Shown here one piece after another: positions 1 through 8,795 of a stretch of 64,000 nucleotides of DNA. The position numbers and the translations under genes were made by a program. Location: assembly GCA_964550985.1 (NCBI GenBank), contig CAZKBM010000006.1, forward strand, positions 14,904 to 78,903, in the 5' to 3' direction. The notes below the pieces were generated by a model. The model searched no databases, was not told the DNA's origin, and saw nothing but the letters and a program-made list of their open reading frames with translations. Source of the DNA: JAAYCI01 sp964550985 (GTDB taxonomy: Bacteria > Bacillota > Clostridia > Oscillospirales > Ruminococcaceae). The number at the start of each line of letters is the position of its first letter. Positions within the stretch are counted from its first letter, which is position 1.

Positions 1-225
1 GTAAAAGAGTTTGCCCTGTTGTTTGCCTGGGGCGGCGGTGTGGATATCCCGCCCGCCGGGGCTACAAACCTGGCTGTACGTATGTTTATTACGGCTTTTG
101 GCAAGCGTGTAACCATTTACCGTATGGGATATGCCACAGCCATGGGGGTAATGATGTTTGTGGCGGTTGGCCTGTTGGTATTGATTATTGGCGTGCTGAT
201 GAAGCGTGAAAAACTTGAGTATTAG
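1..225 (+). CDS. Sugar ABC transporter permease, C-terminal fragment (5' end outside window)
   Basis: The frame is open from the first base and ends at a stop at 223-225, so only about the last 74 residues are present. The visible part has a polar loop followed by a final hydrophobic helix (about MMFVAVGLLVLIIGVL) and a short basic tail, as in the last segment of MalF/UgpA-type permeases. The next gene encodes the partner permease and the third the binding lipoprotein, which supports a CUT1-type carbohydrate importer in the cytoplasmic membrane. The sugar cannot be deduced. The missing N-terminal part, including the EAA loop that contacts the ATPase, lies before base 1. Confidence 0.8.
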   Translation, partial: VKEFALLFAWGGGVDIPPAGATNLAVRMFITAFGKRVTIYRMGYATAMGVMMFVAVGLLVLIIGVLMKREKLEY

Positions 226-238
226 GGGGTGTGAAAAC

Positions 239-1090
239 ATGGGGGGCACAGGCCAAAAAATTGCCATACGAACGGGAGAGATATTGTCCCGCCTCTTTTT
301 GTATCTCTGGTCGGCCTTTTCTCTTTTTACTTTTGTGTGGATTATTCTCTCCAGCTTAAAAAACAACAAAGAATTTTTTAAAAATGCCTGGGGTTTGCCT
401 GCAACACCGCAGTGGGAAAATTACCTGAAAGTTTTTCAGAATTACAGTTTGGGTAATAACCTTTTAAACAGCCTTTTTATTGTGGCAATATCCGTCTTTT
501 TTATTGTCCTCATCTCGGGCCCGGCCGCCTATGTCCTCTCCCGGTTTGTGTTTAAAGGCCATAAACTTATCAACCGTCTTTTTATTTTGGGCATGGGTGT
601 GCCTTTTCAGCTTTTGCTGGTTTCCCTTTTTTTCCAGTTCCATCAATTTGGCATCTCCGGCACAAAAGTAAGCCTTATTTTAGCCTATATTGCACTCTCT
701 ATCCCCTTTACCATTTTTTTAATGGAAGGTTTTTTCAGCAGCCTGCCCGGCGTTTTGGAAGAAGCGGCCTATATAGATGGCTGCACCCCCATCAAAACGT
801 TTGTGCATATCATGCTGCCCCTTGGCAAACCCGGGCTGGTCACCGCAGCCATCTTCAATTTTATCAGCCTTTGGAACGAATTTTTATTGGCGCTTACTTT
901 TATTAACGACAGCAAAGATTTTCCCCTCTCGGTGGGTTTGTATGCCCTGCAGGGCAGTATGCAGTACACGGGAGATTGGGTTGCGCTGTTTGCGGCGCTG
1001 GTGGTGGTTACCCTGCCCACCCTCCTCATATATATACTTCTTTCTCGCCAAATTATTGAAGGGCTTACGATGGGGGCCGTAAAGGAATAA
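239..1090 (+). CDS. Sugar ABC transporter permease, MalG type
   Basis: Inner membrane permease of a carbohydrate ABC importer, 283 residues with about six hydrophobic helices. Near residues 175-195 it carries the cytoplasmic EAA loop (EEAAYIDGCTPIKTFVHIMLP), the contact site for the ATPase, and it ends in the typical EGLTMGAVKE tail of MalG/UgpE proteins. I chose ATG 239 because a GGGGGTG ribosome site lies just upstream and this start avoids overlap with the preceding permease; an ATG at 206 in the same frame lacks such a site. It sits 13 bp after the first permease and before the binding protein, so the three form one operon. No ATPase gene is in view; many CUT1 systems in Bacillota share a distant MsmK-like ATPase. 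Confidence 0.93.
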   Translation: MGGTGQKIAIRTGEILSRLFLYLWSAFSLFTFVWIILSSLKNNKEFFKNAWGLPATPQWENYLKVFQNYSLGNNLLNSLFIVAISVFFIVLISGPAAYVLSRFVFKGHKLINRLFILGMGVPFQLLLVSLFFQFHQFGISGTKVSLILAYIALSIPFTIFLMEGFFSSLPGVLEEAAYIDGCTPIKTFVHIMLPLGKPGLVTAAIFNFISLWNEFLLALTFINDSKDFPLSVGLYALQGSMQYTGDWVALFAALVVVTLPTLLIYILLSRQIIEGLTMGAVKE

Positions 1091-1115
1091 AAGCGGCGCA
1101 TTTAGACATGTGTAC

Positions 1116-1134
1116 TAAACACCCTTGGTGTTTA
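1116..1134 (+). promoter_or_regulatory. Intercistronic hairpin before the binding-protein gene
   Basis: An 8-bp stem (TAAACACC pairing with GGTGTTTA) with a 3-base CTT loop, followed by TAAAAATA, lies between the second permease and the binding lipoprotein. There is no T-run, so it is unlikely to stop transcription. Stem-loops here are known in sugar ABC operons to stabilise one part of the mRNA and let the binding protein be made in excess. That role is inference. Confidence 0.45.
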
Positions 1135-1164
1135 AAAATACAGCTTAAAAAGGGAGGAAAAGGT

Positions 1165-2535
1165 ATGAAAAAGCAACTACTGGCATCTGTTTTAGTGGGC
1201 ACATTTCTGTTATCGGCCTGCGCCGGGGCCACCCCGGCCACAAGCTCTGCCGTTACCGCAGGCGGCTCTTCTGCATCGGCCAAAGCCGGCACGGGGGAAG
1301 GCGCAAAGTTTGAAGGCATCACGCTGGAATATGCCGGGTGTTTTAACGAGGCCGAGATGCAGGCCGTTTGGGTGAAAGAGATGGCCGAAAAATGGTCTCA
1401 GGAAACAGGCGGGCAGGTCAATTTCAATTTTGCGGGGCGTGACGTGTTAAATTCGGTAAAATCCAACATCCTAACCGGCAATGCCCCCGATATCATCGAC
1501 AATGACGCCAGTGAGCTTGCAGCCGCCCTGCTATCGGGCGGGGAGATTTTGCTGGAGCCCTTGGACGATATACTGGATAAGCCCGCCTATGGGGAGAATG
1601 CCCCGCTGAAAGACAGCATCAACGGCGCTTACACTTTGTACACGCAAGACGGCAACAATTACGTCGTTCCATTCATCTATATCACCAGCGGCTTTTTTTA
1701 TGACAAAACACTCTTTTCGGAACTCGACATTCAAGTGCCCAAAACCTGGGACGAATTTTTAAAGGTGTGCGAGAGCCTGCAAGCCAGCGGCCTGCCCCCT
1801 CTTGCCGCCGATGGCAATATCAGTTTTTACAACTGTTATTACTACCAGGCCCTTTGCCAGCGTTTGATGGGCAGCGGCGCTTTTTTAGCGGCGGCATTGG
1901 ATGAAACGGGCGCCGCCTGGGACGACCCCGGCTTTCTCAAAGCCGCCCAGATGGTTGCAGAACTCTCTGCCAGCGGCAAAAACTATTTTCAGGATGGCTA
2001 CGCCGGCACCGCCTATCCGGCGGCCCAATCTGACTGGGCCATGGGGGGCGCCGGCATGGTGTACTGCGGCTCCTGGATTCCGCTTGAGACCATGAGCATG
2101 GTGGAGGACGACTTTGCCTTTGGCTTTTTCCCCTTCCCCACCCTGCCCGAAGGTAAGGGAGCCATCACCGACATTGAGGCCCAACTGATGAGTTTTTGTG
2201 TGCCGGTTGACGCAAAAAACAAAGAGGCCGCAAAGGACTTTATCGCATTTTGCTCGGCCAAAACCGCCGCCGACCGCCTAGTAGAACTCAGCGATAACAT
2301 GTCTGCCCGTACAGACGCCATTTACCCCGAAGCGCTTATGGATGTAAAACCCACCGTGGATTCGGCCACTGCCTACCATAAAAACTTTGATGGAGCCATG
2401 AGCGCGGCGCCCGAATGGTGGTCCACCGTATTTTACCCCGCCGACGACGCCCTGTTTTTTGGGGATATCAGCCCCGAGCAGTTTATTCAGCAGATGAAAG
2501 AGGAAAGCATTAAATTCTACCAAAATAAGGCTTAA
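1165..2535 (+). CDS. Extracellular sugar-binding lipoprotein of ABC transporter
   Basis: Solute-binding protein, 456 residues, family 1 (MalE/UgpB-like). It has a lipoprotein signal peptide (MKKQLLASVLVGTFLLSAC) with a lipobox LSAC, so Cys19 should be lipidated and the protein anchored outside the membrane. A Ser/Ala/Gly/Thr-rich linker follows, then the periplasmic-binding-like fold with typical segments (TGNAPDIID, VPKTWDEFLKVCE, GGAGMVYCGSW). ATG 1165 is chosen because an AGGGAGG site ends 7 bases upstream and the signal peptide starts there; the open frame reaches back to 1108. It is the last gene of the importer operon and is followed by a repeat element and a strong terminator. The ligand is probably an oligosaccharide, but its identity cannot be read from sequence. 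Confidence 0.93.
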   Translation: MKKQLLASVLVGTFLLSACAGATPATSSAVTAGGSSASAKAGTGEGAKFEGITLEYAGCFNEAEMQAVWVKEMAEKWSQETGGQVNFNFAGRDVLNSVKSNILTGNAPDIIDNDASELAAALLSGGEILLEPLDDILDKPAYGENAPLKDSINGAYTLYTQDGNNYVVPFIYITSGFFYDKTLFSELDIQVPKTWDEFLKVCESLQASGLPPLAADGNISFYNCYYYQALCQRLMGSGAFLAAALDETGAAWDDPGFLKAAQMVAELSASGKNYFQDGYAGTAYPAAQSDWAMGGAGMVYCGSWIPLETMSMVEDDFAFGFFPFPTLPEGKGAITDIEAQLMSFCVPVDAKNKEAAKDFIAFCSAKTAADRLVELSDNMSARTDAIYPEALMDVKPTVDSATAYHKNFDGAMSAAPEWWSTVFYPADDALFFGDISPEQFIQQMKEESIKFYQNKA

Positions 2536-2559
2536 AATACGGCTTAAAGAAATAACCAA

Positions 2560-2681
2560 TTTTACAGCAAATGAACGAACTTCAGCGCATAAATACAGGA
2601 AACATCAGGCGCTGTATAGCAGTTTCTACTCTGTATAAGAGTTTCTTACAAAAGCTTGCTGCGCAGCCTTTTGAGAAACTG
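2560..2681 (+). repeat. Dispersed structured intergenic element, copy A
   Basis: This stretch, starting with TTTTACAGCAAATGAAC, aligns at about 80 % by eye with 52458-52564. Both copies share a CAGCGC/GCGCTG stem (2583-2588 with 2609-2614), which is TAGCGC/GCGCTA in the other copy (a covarying pair). They also share an ACTCT/AGAGT hairpin (2628-2632 with 2638-2642). In this copy an outer stem CAGTTTCT (2620-2627) with AGAAACTG (2674-2681) encloses the hairpin. It lies between the binding-protein stop and the terminator, so it would be in the 3' UTR. No function is known to me. Confidence 0.6.
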
Positions 2682-2701
2682 TAATAAGCACAGCTTGTAC
2701 C

Positions 2702-2744
2702 GGCAAAAGCAGCGGGCATTTGGATGCTGCCCGCTGCTTTTGCC
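2702..2744. terminator. Strong intrinsic terminator after the sugar ABC operon
   Basis: A perfect 17-bp inverted repeat (2702-2718 and 2728-2744, arm beginning GGCAAAAGCAGCGGGCA) has a 9-base loop. The arms end in an A-rich/T-rich block (CTTTTGCC then TATTTGG), so the U-tract is partly inside the stem. It separates the importer operon from the esterase gene. Confidence 0.8.
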
Positions 2745-2784
2745 TATTTGGTACTATATCTTTTGACGAAGGACGGAATCCACA

Positions 2785-3555
2785 TTGATACACCTGGATA
2801 TGGATTTTTTTTCGCAGGCGCTCTGCCGCCGCAGGCGGCTTTGTGTTTTACTGCCCGATGATTTTAGCCTTTTGCCACAGGGCGGCTACGCCGTGTTATA
2901 CCTGCTACACGGCTTTTCAGACGGTTGCGACAGTTTTTTACGAAATAGTGCCATCTCCCGTTACTGTGAAGGGCTGCCGCTTTGTATTGTGATGCCGGAC
3001 GCAGACAACAGTTTTTATACCGATATGCGCTGCGGCGGGGCCTACTGGACACATATCTATACAGAAGTGCCCGCCCTGATACACCAAAACTTTGCCATAA
3101 GCCCCAGCCCTGCAAAAACCTTTGTGGGCGGTATCTCCATGGGTGGCTATGGCGCCGCCAAGTGGATGCTGCATAGCCCGGAGCCTTGCGGGCATATTTT
3201 TCTTTTCTCCCCCGTTAGCGATGTGGTAAAACTGATGCGGCAGGGGTTTGGCTCGGCCTCGGCTTTTAGCGCACAGCAGATGAAGCTTGAAAATATATTC
3301 CAGCCCGCCACATTGCCAAAGAGTGGAAACGACCTGATTCATCTATTAAAAACGAATACAAAAACATTGCCGCCTGTCTCACTCTACTGCGGCAAAGAAG
3401 ATTTTTTGTATGAAGAGGTGGAGGAATTTTCAAGCCTATTACGCAAAGCGGGCGCCCGGTTGTACTACACAATTAGCGAAGGCGACCACAGTTGGCCCAC
3501 ATGGGAAGGGTATTTGCGGGACATGGCAAAGACTCTTGGAGAGATTCTTTTATGA
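2785..3555 (+). CDS. Alpha/beta-hydrolase esterase (esterase D / tributyrin esterase type)
   Basis: Serine esterase of 256 residues in the putative-esterase family (PF00756-like). The nucleophile elbow GISMGGYGA is visible near residue 119, the oxyanion-loop region LYLLHGFSDG near residue 38, a catalytic acid candidate in YCGKEDFLYEE, and the histidine in EGDHSWPTW near the C-terminus. No signal peptide is seen, so it is probably cytoplasmic and may remove acetyl or short acyl groups. The start is TTG 2785, 8 bases after GGACGG; an in-frame ATG at 2800 is the alternative. The stop overlaps the next gene's start by ATGA, so both are translated together. The terminator at 2702 makes this pair a separate unit from the sugar importer. 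Confidence 0.85.
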   Translation: MIHLDMDFFSQALCRRRRLCVLLPDDFSLLPQGGYAVLYLLHGFSDGCDSFLRNSAISRYCEGLPLCIVMPDADNSFYTDMRCGGAYWTHIYTEVPALIHQNFAISPSPAKTFVGGISMGGYGAAKWMLHSPEPCGHIFLFSPVSDVVKLMRQGFGSASAFSAQQMKLENIFQPATLPKSGNDLIHLLKTNTKTLPPVSLYCGKEDFLYEEVEEFSSLLRKAGARLYYTISEGDHSWPTWEGYLRDMAKTLGEILL

Positions 3556-4364
3556 AAACGGTTTGTTTTACCCTGGATGACACCATTCGATTTTTCGAAG
3601 AATTGACAAAAAACCGGTACGCCACACTGGCCGAAGCCCCCTTTTTAGGTCTTTTATACCGGTTACACCAGCGCTTTGGGGCAAAATTCCAACTGAATGT
3701 GTTTTACAGTTATGCGCCCGGCGGCTTCTCTTTGGCCGATGTGCCAAGCCTGTACCGGGCACAGTTCAGCCACTGGGCTAGCTGGCTAAAATTTTCTTTC
3801 CACAGCGCTTACAATGCGCCGCCCTTTCCCTACGCAAAGGCAGGGCCAGCGGCGCTTTTAAAGGAGTATGACGCGGTGCAAAAAGAACTGCTGCGCATTG
3901 TGGGGCCAAACGCCTTAGCCCGCACCACCACCCTACACTATGCGGCGGCCCGCCGCGCTGCCATGGAAGCCCTTGCAGGCCGGGGCATACAAGGTTTTGT
4001 CGCCATGGCCTATCATTTGCCCGGCGATGCAGCGCTGCAATACCACCTGACTGCGGAGCAGGGTGCGCGCCTGCGAAAACAAGATGTTTTGTGGGATGAG
4101 GCAACAGGGCTTGGCTTTCTGCGCAACCATCTCATATTAAATAAAACCCGTTTACAGGATTTACCAGGGCAGCTTGCAGCACTTTGTGAAAAACCCCTTT
4201 TGCAACTGATGACACACGAGCAGTATTTTTATAAAGAGTACGAAAACTATCAGCCGGACTACGCTGCCAAGATGGAACTTTGCTGGAAGATATTGCATAC
4301 CCATGGCTATAGAGCCGCTTTTGTAGAGGATGCGCTAAGTTTGTTCATTTGCTGTAAAACGTGA
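3552..4364 (+). CDS. Polysaccharide-deacetylase-like protein (NodB-like fold), substrate unknown
   Basis: A 270-residue protein beginning MKTVCFTLDDTIRFFEEL. The FTLDD motif is the first strand signature of carbohydrate esterase 4/NodB-like deacetylases and related WalW-like proteins. A His-containing segment (TTLHYAAA, near residue 125) and a late acidic/aromatic segment (LMTHEQYFYKEYENY) fit the same fold. Full metal-site assignment is not possible by eye. It is translationally coupled (ATGA overlap) to the esterase, suggesting a two-enzyme deacylation step on a carbohydrate. The last ten residues (LSLFICCKT end) are encoded by a copy of a dispersed repeat, so the native C-terminus may have been replaced. 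I would not assign a reaction. Confidence 0.65.
   Translation: MKTVCFTLDDTIRFFEELTKNRYATLAEAPFLGLLYRLHQRFGAKFQLNVFYSYAPGGFSLADVPSLYRAQFSHWASWLKFSFHSAYNAPPFPYAKAGPAALLKEYDAVQKELLRIVGPNALARTTTLHYAAARRAAMEALAGRGIQGFVAMAYHLPGDAALQYHLTAEQGARLRKQDVLWDEATGLGFLRNHLILNKTRLQDLPGQLAALCEKPLLQLMTHEQYFYKEYENYQPDYAAKMELCWKILHTHGYRAAFVEDALSLFICCKT
4330..4359 (-). repeat. Short copy of the dispersed TACAGCA element inside the 3' end of a gene
   Basis: Read on the minus strand, these 30 bases match the first 31 bases of the element at 2560-2590 with one substitution and one indel. Similarity was not seen beyond this. The copy encodes the C-terminal residues and reaches nearly to the stop codon of the deacetylase-like gene. 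Confidence 0.6.
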
Positions 4365-4446
4365 TGCAAAGAGAGCGAGGATGGTTTTTTCACTGCAGGG
4401 CGGTGTACCCCTAGCCTCGGCTGCTTGATTGGTTCATCTTATAAAT

Positions 4447-4480
4447 AAAGCAGAGAATGCACCCGGCATTCCCTGCTTTT
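4447..4480. terminator. Bidirectional terminator between convergent genes
   Basis: Arms 4447-4460 and 4466-4479 (AAAGCAGAGAATGC against GCATTCCCTGCTTT, one mismatch) with loop ACCCG and T-rich sequence on both sides (TTTTTTAT on plus, TTTATTTAT on minus). It lies between the converging deacetylase-like gene and polC and can end both transcripts. Confidence 0.85.
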
Positions 4481-4497
4481 TTATGCGGTATTGCCTT

Positions 4498-7400
4498 TTA
4501 GAACAGGCTGGTTTGGTTGCTTTTGGGCATCGAGCCCAGCGCCCCCAGGCTGCCCAGGGTCTCCATCACCGTGCTGGATACCCCCGTGGCGCTTTGCAGT
4601 TCCTCTACCGAAAGAAACTGCTGGCCGTTTATGGTGGCGGCCTCTAAATCGCCCGCTGCCTTTTCGCCAACGCCCTTCACCGCCAGGAAGGGCAGGCGAA
4701 TTTTCCCGTCCTCCACACAGTATTGGCTGGCCTTGCTGCGGCCCAGTTCAATGGGCAAAAACGCGTAGCCGCGCAGCAGGTATTCGTACACAATTTGCAG
4801 CGAGGTGACAACCCCCTCGTTTTTGGCGCTCTTTTCGTTTTTGGCAAGTTCGGTGGCTGCGGCAAGGCGGCGCTTGGCGGTGGCCTTGCCGCCCACGGCG
4901 GCCTCATAGTCAATATCCTCGCCCCGCACCGTAAAATAGGTGGCGTAAAAGGCCAGTGGATGGTAGATTTTAAACCACATCAGCCGTATGGCCGAGATGA
5001 GGTAGGCCACGGCGTGGGCCTTGGGGAACATGTATTTAATTTTTCGGCAGCTTTCTAAGTACCATTCCTCCACGCCGTGGGCGCGCAGTTCATCCTCCAC
5101 ACCGGGGGGGAAGCCCTTTTTGGCCACCTTGCCCTTACGGGTCAGCTCCATCACGTCAAAGGCCATTTTGGGGGGCACGCCCTTGTGGATGAGGTCTGTC
5201 ATGATGGAATCGCGCGTACCGATAACCTCGGATATGGTGCAGGTTTTATCCCGTATGAGGTCCTGGGCGTTGCCATTCCACACGTCTGTACCGTGGGAAA
5301 GGCCCGAAATTTGAATAAGGTCGCCAAAATTCTGCGGCTGGGCCTCCATCAGCATCTGGCGCACAAAGTTTGTGCCCAGTTCGGGTATGCCAAAGGTGCC
5401 GGTTTTGCTGCCCAGCTCTGCGGGGCTAATGCCCAGTGCCTCGGTAGAGGTGAGCAGGCTGATGACCTTTGGGTCGTTCATGGGCACCTCTTCCATTTTG
5501 ATGCCCGAAAGCTTTTCCAAGTGGTGATACATGGTGGGCACATCATGGCCCAGTTCATCCAGCTTTAAAAGGGTGTCGTGCAGGTACTTGAACTCAAAGT
5601 GTGTGGTGACCACCCCTTTGTCTTTGTCGTCGGCAGGATGCTGCACGGGGCAAAAATCGGTAATCTCCTTGCCTGCGGGCACCACCACCATGCCGCCGGG
5701 GTGCTGGCCGGTGGTGCGTTTCACCCCCTCACAGCCCTTACAAAGCCGGTCAATCTCCGCCGAGGGTACGCTTCTGCCGCGCTCGGCCAGATAATTTTTT
5801 ACATAGCCGTAGGCGGTTTTATCCTGCATTCCGCTTACCGTGCCGGCTTTATATACATATTCTTTGCCAAATAGTTCCTCGGTATAGCGGTGGGCCTGGC
5901 TTTGGTATTCGCCCGAAAAGTTGAGGTCAATATCCGGCTCTTTGTCGCCGTCAAAACCCAGGAAGGTTTCAAAGGGAATTTCGTTGCCGTCCCCCAACAT
6001 TTTTTGGCCGCAGTGCGGGCAGTTTTTATCGGGCAAATCGAAGCCGCTGGCCACGCTGCCATCGGTAAAAAACTCGCTGTGTTTGCAGTTTTCGCAAAGA
6101 TAATGGGGGGGCAGCGGGTTCACCTCAGAGATGCCCGCAAAATTGGCCACGGCGGAAGAACCCACCGAGCCACGGCTGCCCACGAGGTAGCCGTTTTCCT
6201 CGCTGTTTTTTACCAGCTTTTGGGCGATAACATACAGTACGGCATAGCCGTGCTTGATGATGGAATCCAGCTCTTTTTGCAGCCGTTCTTCTACCAGTTG
6301 CGGGATGGGGTCTCCATATCGCTTTTTGGCGTTCTCCATGGTGGCTTCGCGCAAAATTTCATCCGAGCCCTCAATCACCGGGGTAAAGGTGCCTTTGGGG
6401 ATGGGGCGGATGTCGGCGCTGATGCTGCTGGCTATGGCGTTCGGCGCATCAATCACCACGGCCCTGGCGTCCTCCGGGCTCAAATAGCCAAATTCGGCCA
6501 ACATCTCGTCCGTGGTGCGGAAATAGAGCGGCGCTTGGTTATCGGCGTCGCCAAAGCCCTGCCCCGCCTGCAATACGCTGCGGTACACGGCGTCGCGCGG
6601 GCGCAAAAAATGCACGTCGCCTGTTGCCACCACGGGCTTTTGCAGTTTTTTGCCAAGGGCGATGATCTTTTTGTTGAAGTCCTGCAAAACGGTTTCACTT
6701 TCCACCTTGCCATCGCGCAGCAAAAATTCGTTGTTGCCCAGTGGCTGCACTTCCAAAAAATCATAGTAGGCGGCAATATGTTCCAGTTCTTCATCCCCCG
6801 CGCCCGCCAAAATGGCCCGGTACAACTCGCCCGCCTCACAGGCCGAGCCCACCAGCAGCCCTTCGCGGTGCTGGTTTAACAGGCTGCGGGGCACCCTGGG
6901 CCCCTTGCTTATGCCACTACTAAAATATTCAATATGGCTTTGGGAGACAATTTTGTATAAATTTTTAATACCCGCCTGGGTTTGGGCCAGCAATATCATG
7001 TGGGAGTTGCGGCGGGAGAGCACGTTTTTGGCCCGCAGGCCGGTATTCAGGTTTTCCAGTGTCTCTATGCCGCGTCCCCGCAGTTCCTCCAGCATGGCGC
7101 AGAACATCTGCCCCGTGGCCTTGGCGTCGTCTATGGCGCGGTGGTGCTGAAAGGGGGGCACCCCCAGATGGGCTGTCAGGGTATCCAGCTTATAGTTTTT
7201 AAGCCCGGGATACAGCGCCTGGCCCAGGGGCAGGGTGTCCACGCAGGGCAGGGCAAAAACAAGGCCCTCGGCCTCAGCTGCCGCGTGCATAAAGCGCATG
7301 TCAAAGCCATGGCCGTTGTGGGCCACCAATATGCTTCCGGCCGCGAATTCCAAAAAGGCACGCAAGGCCTCCCCAGCTCTGGGCGCGTCCTTTACCATCT

Positions 7401-8793
7401 CGTCGGTAATGCCCGTCAATTTAATAATGTTGGGGGGGATGGGTTTTTGGGGGTTGACAAAGCTTTGAAAATCGCCGCAAAGTTTGCCATTTTGCAGCTT
7501 TACGGCCCCAATTTCGGTAAGTGTTTCGCTATGGGGGGAAAGGCCGGTGGTTTCAATATCAAACACCACAAAAGAGGTATTGGCGAGGCTGCCTGCAGCA
7601 GGGCGGTCCAGCACGGGCACCATATCGTCTACAAAATAGGCCTCCATGCCGTAAATCACCTTAAAATCGGGGTAATCCCCCCTCAGGCTATCCCAGGCCA
7701 GCATGGCCTCGGGGAAGGCCTGCACCACGCCATGGTCGGTAATGGCAAGGGCCTTATGCCCCAGTTTGGCGGCCGCTTTTACGGCCGCTCCGGGGTCGCA
7801 CAGGCCATCCAGGGCGCTCAACTTTGTATGCAGGTGCAATTCTACCCGCTTTTCTTCCGCCTCGTCTACCCAGGGCTTGCGCTTTGCACGCAGCACGTCG
7901 GCCGGGCGCAGGGTGTACTCGTTTGTAAAGGTGTCGTAATAATATTCGCCGCGGATGATGAGGCAGTCCCCCGGTGCAATTTCCCCAAGTTTTCCCATTT
8001 TTGCATCGGGAAAAAGGCGGTGTTTTACCGAAATGGACGTCTCGTAATCCGTCAGGCCCAGCAGCATAATCTGCCCCCCATTGCGCAGCTCCCGCCAGTC
8101 CACCTTAAAAATATCGCCGCAAACCACACATTTGCGGCTGCCCTCGTCTAAGCTGGCTATCGCATCTATCTTATCCGGCACAAAAGTGGCGCCAAAAATA
8201 ACCTCGGCCGGCTGGCCGCCAAGGTCTGGCCCCAATGTAACAGGCAGCTGCAAGCCCGCGCTGCGCGCTGCGGGTTTCGGGGCTTTTTTTTCAATTTTTT
8301 CTATCACTTCGTCTGCGTCTAGCTGGTTTTTTGCCTCCAGCACTACACGCATGGCCCGGCCTGTTTTTTGCAGAATCAATTCTTCCAGCGCCGCGGGAAA
8401 GCCCATCTCGCAAAGCATGGAGCACCCAGCGGGCACATCTATGCGCACCTCGTTTTCCCAAAAGCTGATGGTGGCTTTTTTAAAGTAACCATTCAGCGGC
8501 ATTCCCCCAAGGCTTAATTCCTCAATTAAAAAAAGCACAGCTTCGCTGTTCAGTTGGGTGTGGGCAAACTGCCCTGCCAATATGAGGTCATAGGAGGGAA
8601 AGCGGGTGGCAAGCCCGGTTTGCAGGCTTTGCGTCTCACCCATAGAGAGCGCCCTGGGGCTGTGGAAACGCACCTTAACCCGGCTATTTTTTTCATCGAT
8701 ACCCACGGCGTCTACCACAACCTCACTGGCCACGCGGGCAAAGCCCCCATCCCGTACCAGTTCGGGGCAAAGTTCTAAAAGCGGCAAACCCAA
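4498..8793 (-). CDS. polC: DNA polymerase III alpha subunit, PolC type
   Basis: Replicative DNA polymerase of low-GC Gram-positives with built-in 3'-5' proofreading, 1431 residues, the usual size. Visible order: N-terminal and OB regions to about 310; PHP domain beginning VELHLHTKLSALDG near 317; DEDDh exonuclease inserted in PHP at about 408-575 (VFDIETTGLS, HHRAIDDAKATG); zinc-binding Cys4 segment near 900-935 (CENCKHSEFF ... CPHCGQKM); catalytic palm with EPDIDLNFSGE near 951; and RTTGQHPGGMVVVP. The start is TTG 8793, three bases after the ispG stop, with GGGGGA 11 bases upstream. It is the last gene of the long minus-strand run, as in many Bacillota (ispG-polC order). Confidence 0.98.
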   Translation of the reverse strand: MGLPLLELCPELVRDGGFARVASEVVVDAVGIDEKNSRVKVRFHSPRALSMGETQSLQTGLATRFPSYDLILAGQFAHTQLNSEAVLFLIEELSLGGMPLNGYFKKATISFWENEVRIDVPAGCSMLCEMGFPAALEELILQKTGRAMRVVLEAKNQLDADEVIEKIEKKAPKPAARSAGLQLPVTLGPDLGGQPAEVIFGATFVPDKIDAIASLDEGSRKCVVCGDIFKVDWRELRNGGQIMLLGLTDYETSISVKHRLFPDAKMGKLGEIAPGDCLIIRGEYYYDTFTNEYTLRPADVLRAKRKPWVDEAEEKRVELHLHTKLSALDGLCDPGAAVKAAAKLGHKALAITDHGVVQAFPEAMLAWDSLRGDYPDFKVIYGMEAYFVDDMVPVLDRPAAGSLANTSFVVFDIETTGLSPHSETLTEIGAVKLQNGKLCGDFQSFVNPQKPIPPNIIKLTGITDEMVKDAPRAGEALRAFLEFAAGSILVAHNGHGFDMRFMHAAAEAEGLVFALPCVDTLPLGQALYPGLKNYKLDTLTAHLGVPPFQHHRAIDDAKATGQMFCAMLEELRGRGIETLENLNTGLRAKNVLSRRNSHMILLAQTQAGIKNLYKIVSQSHIEYFSSGISKGPRVPRSLLNQHREGLLVGSACEAGELYRAILAGAGDEELEHIAAYYDFLEVQPLGNNEFLLRDGKVESETVLQDFNKKIIALGKKLQKPVVATGDVHFLRPRDAVYRSVLQAGQGFGDADNQAPLYFRTTDEMLAEFGYLSPEDARAVVIDAPNAIASSISADIRPIPKGTFTPVIEGSDEILREATMENAKKRYGDPIPQLVEERLQKELDSIIKHGYAVLYVIAQKLVKNSEENGYLVGSRGSVGSSAVANFAGISEVNPLPPHYLCENCKHSEFFTDGSVASGFDLPDKNCPHCGQKMLGDGNEIPFETFLGFDGDKEPDIDLNFSGEYQSQAHRYTEELFGKEYVYKAGTVSGMQDKTAYGYVKNYLAERGRSVPSAEIDRLCKGCEGVKRTTGQHPGGMVVVPAGKEITDFCPVQHPADDKDKGVVTTHFEFKYLHDTLLKLDELGHDVPTMYHHLEKLSGIKMEEVPMNDPKVISLLTSTEALGISPAELGSKTGTFGIPELGTNFVRQMLMEAQPQNFGDLIQISGLSHGTDVWNGNAQDLIRDKTCTISEVIGTRDSIMTDLIHKGVPPKMAFDVMELTRKGKVAKKGFPPGVEDELRAHGVEEWYLESCRKIKYMFPKAHAVAYLISAIRLMWFKIYHPLAFYATYFTVRGEDIDYEAAVGGKATAKRRLAAATELAKNEKSAKNEGVVTSLQIVYEYLLRGYAFLPIELGRSKASQYCVEDGKIRLPFLAVKGVGEKAAGDLEAATINGQQFLSVEELQSATGVSSTVMETLGSLGALGSMPKSNQTSLF

Positions 8794-8795
8794 AG

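Noticed and set aside
5077..8151. Long plus-strand open frames opposite polC (up to 389 codons)
   Set aside because: They are antisense to a complete, well-conserved polC and have no ribosome sites or recognisable domains.
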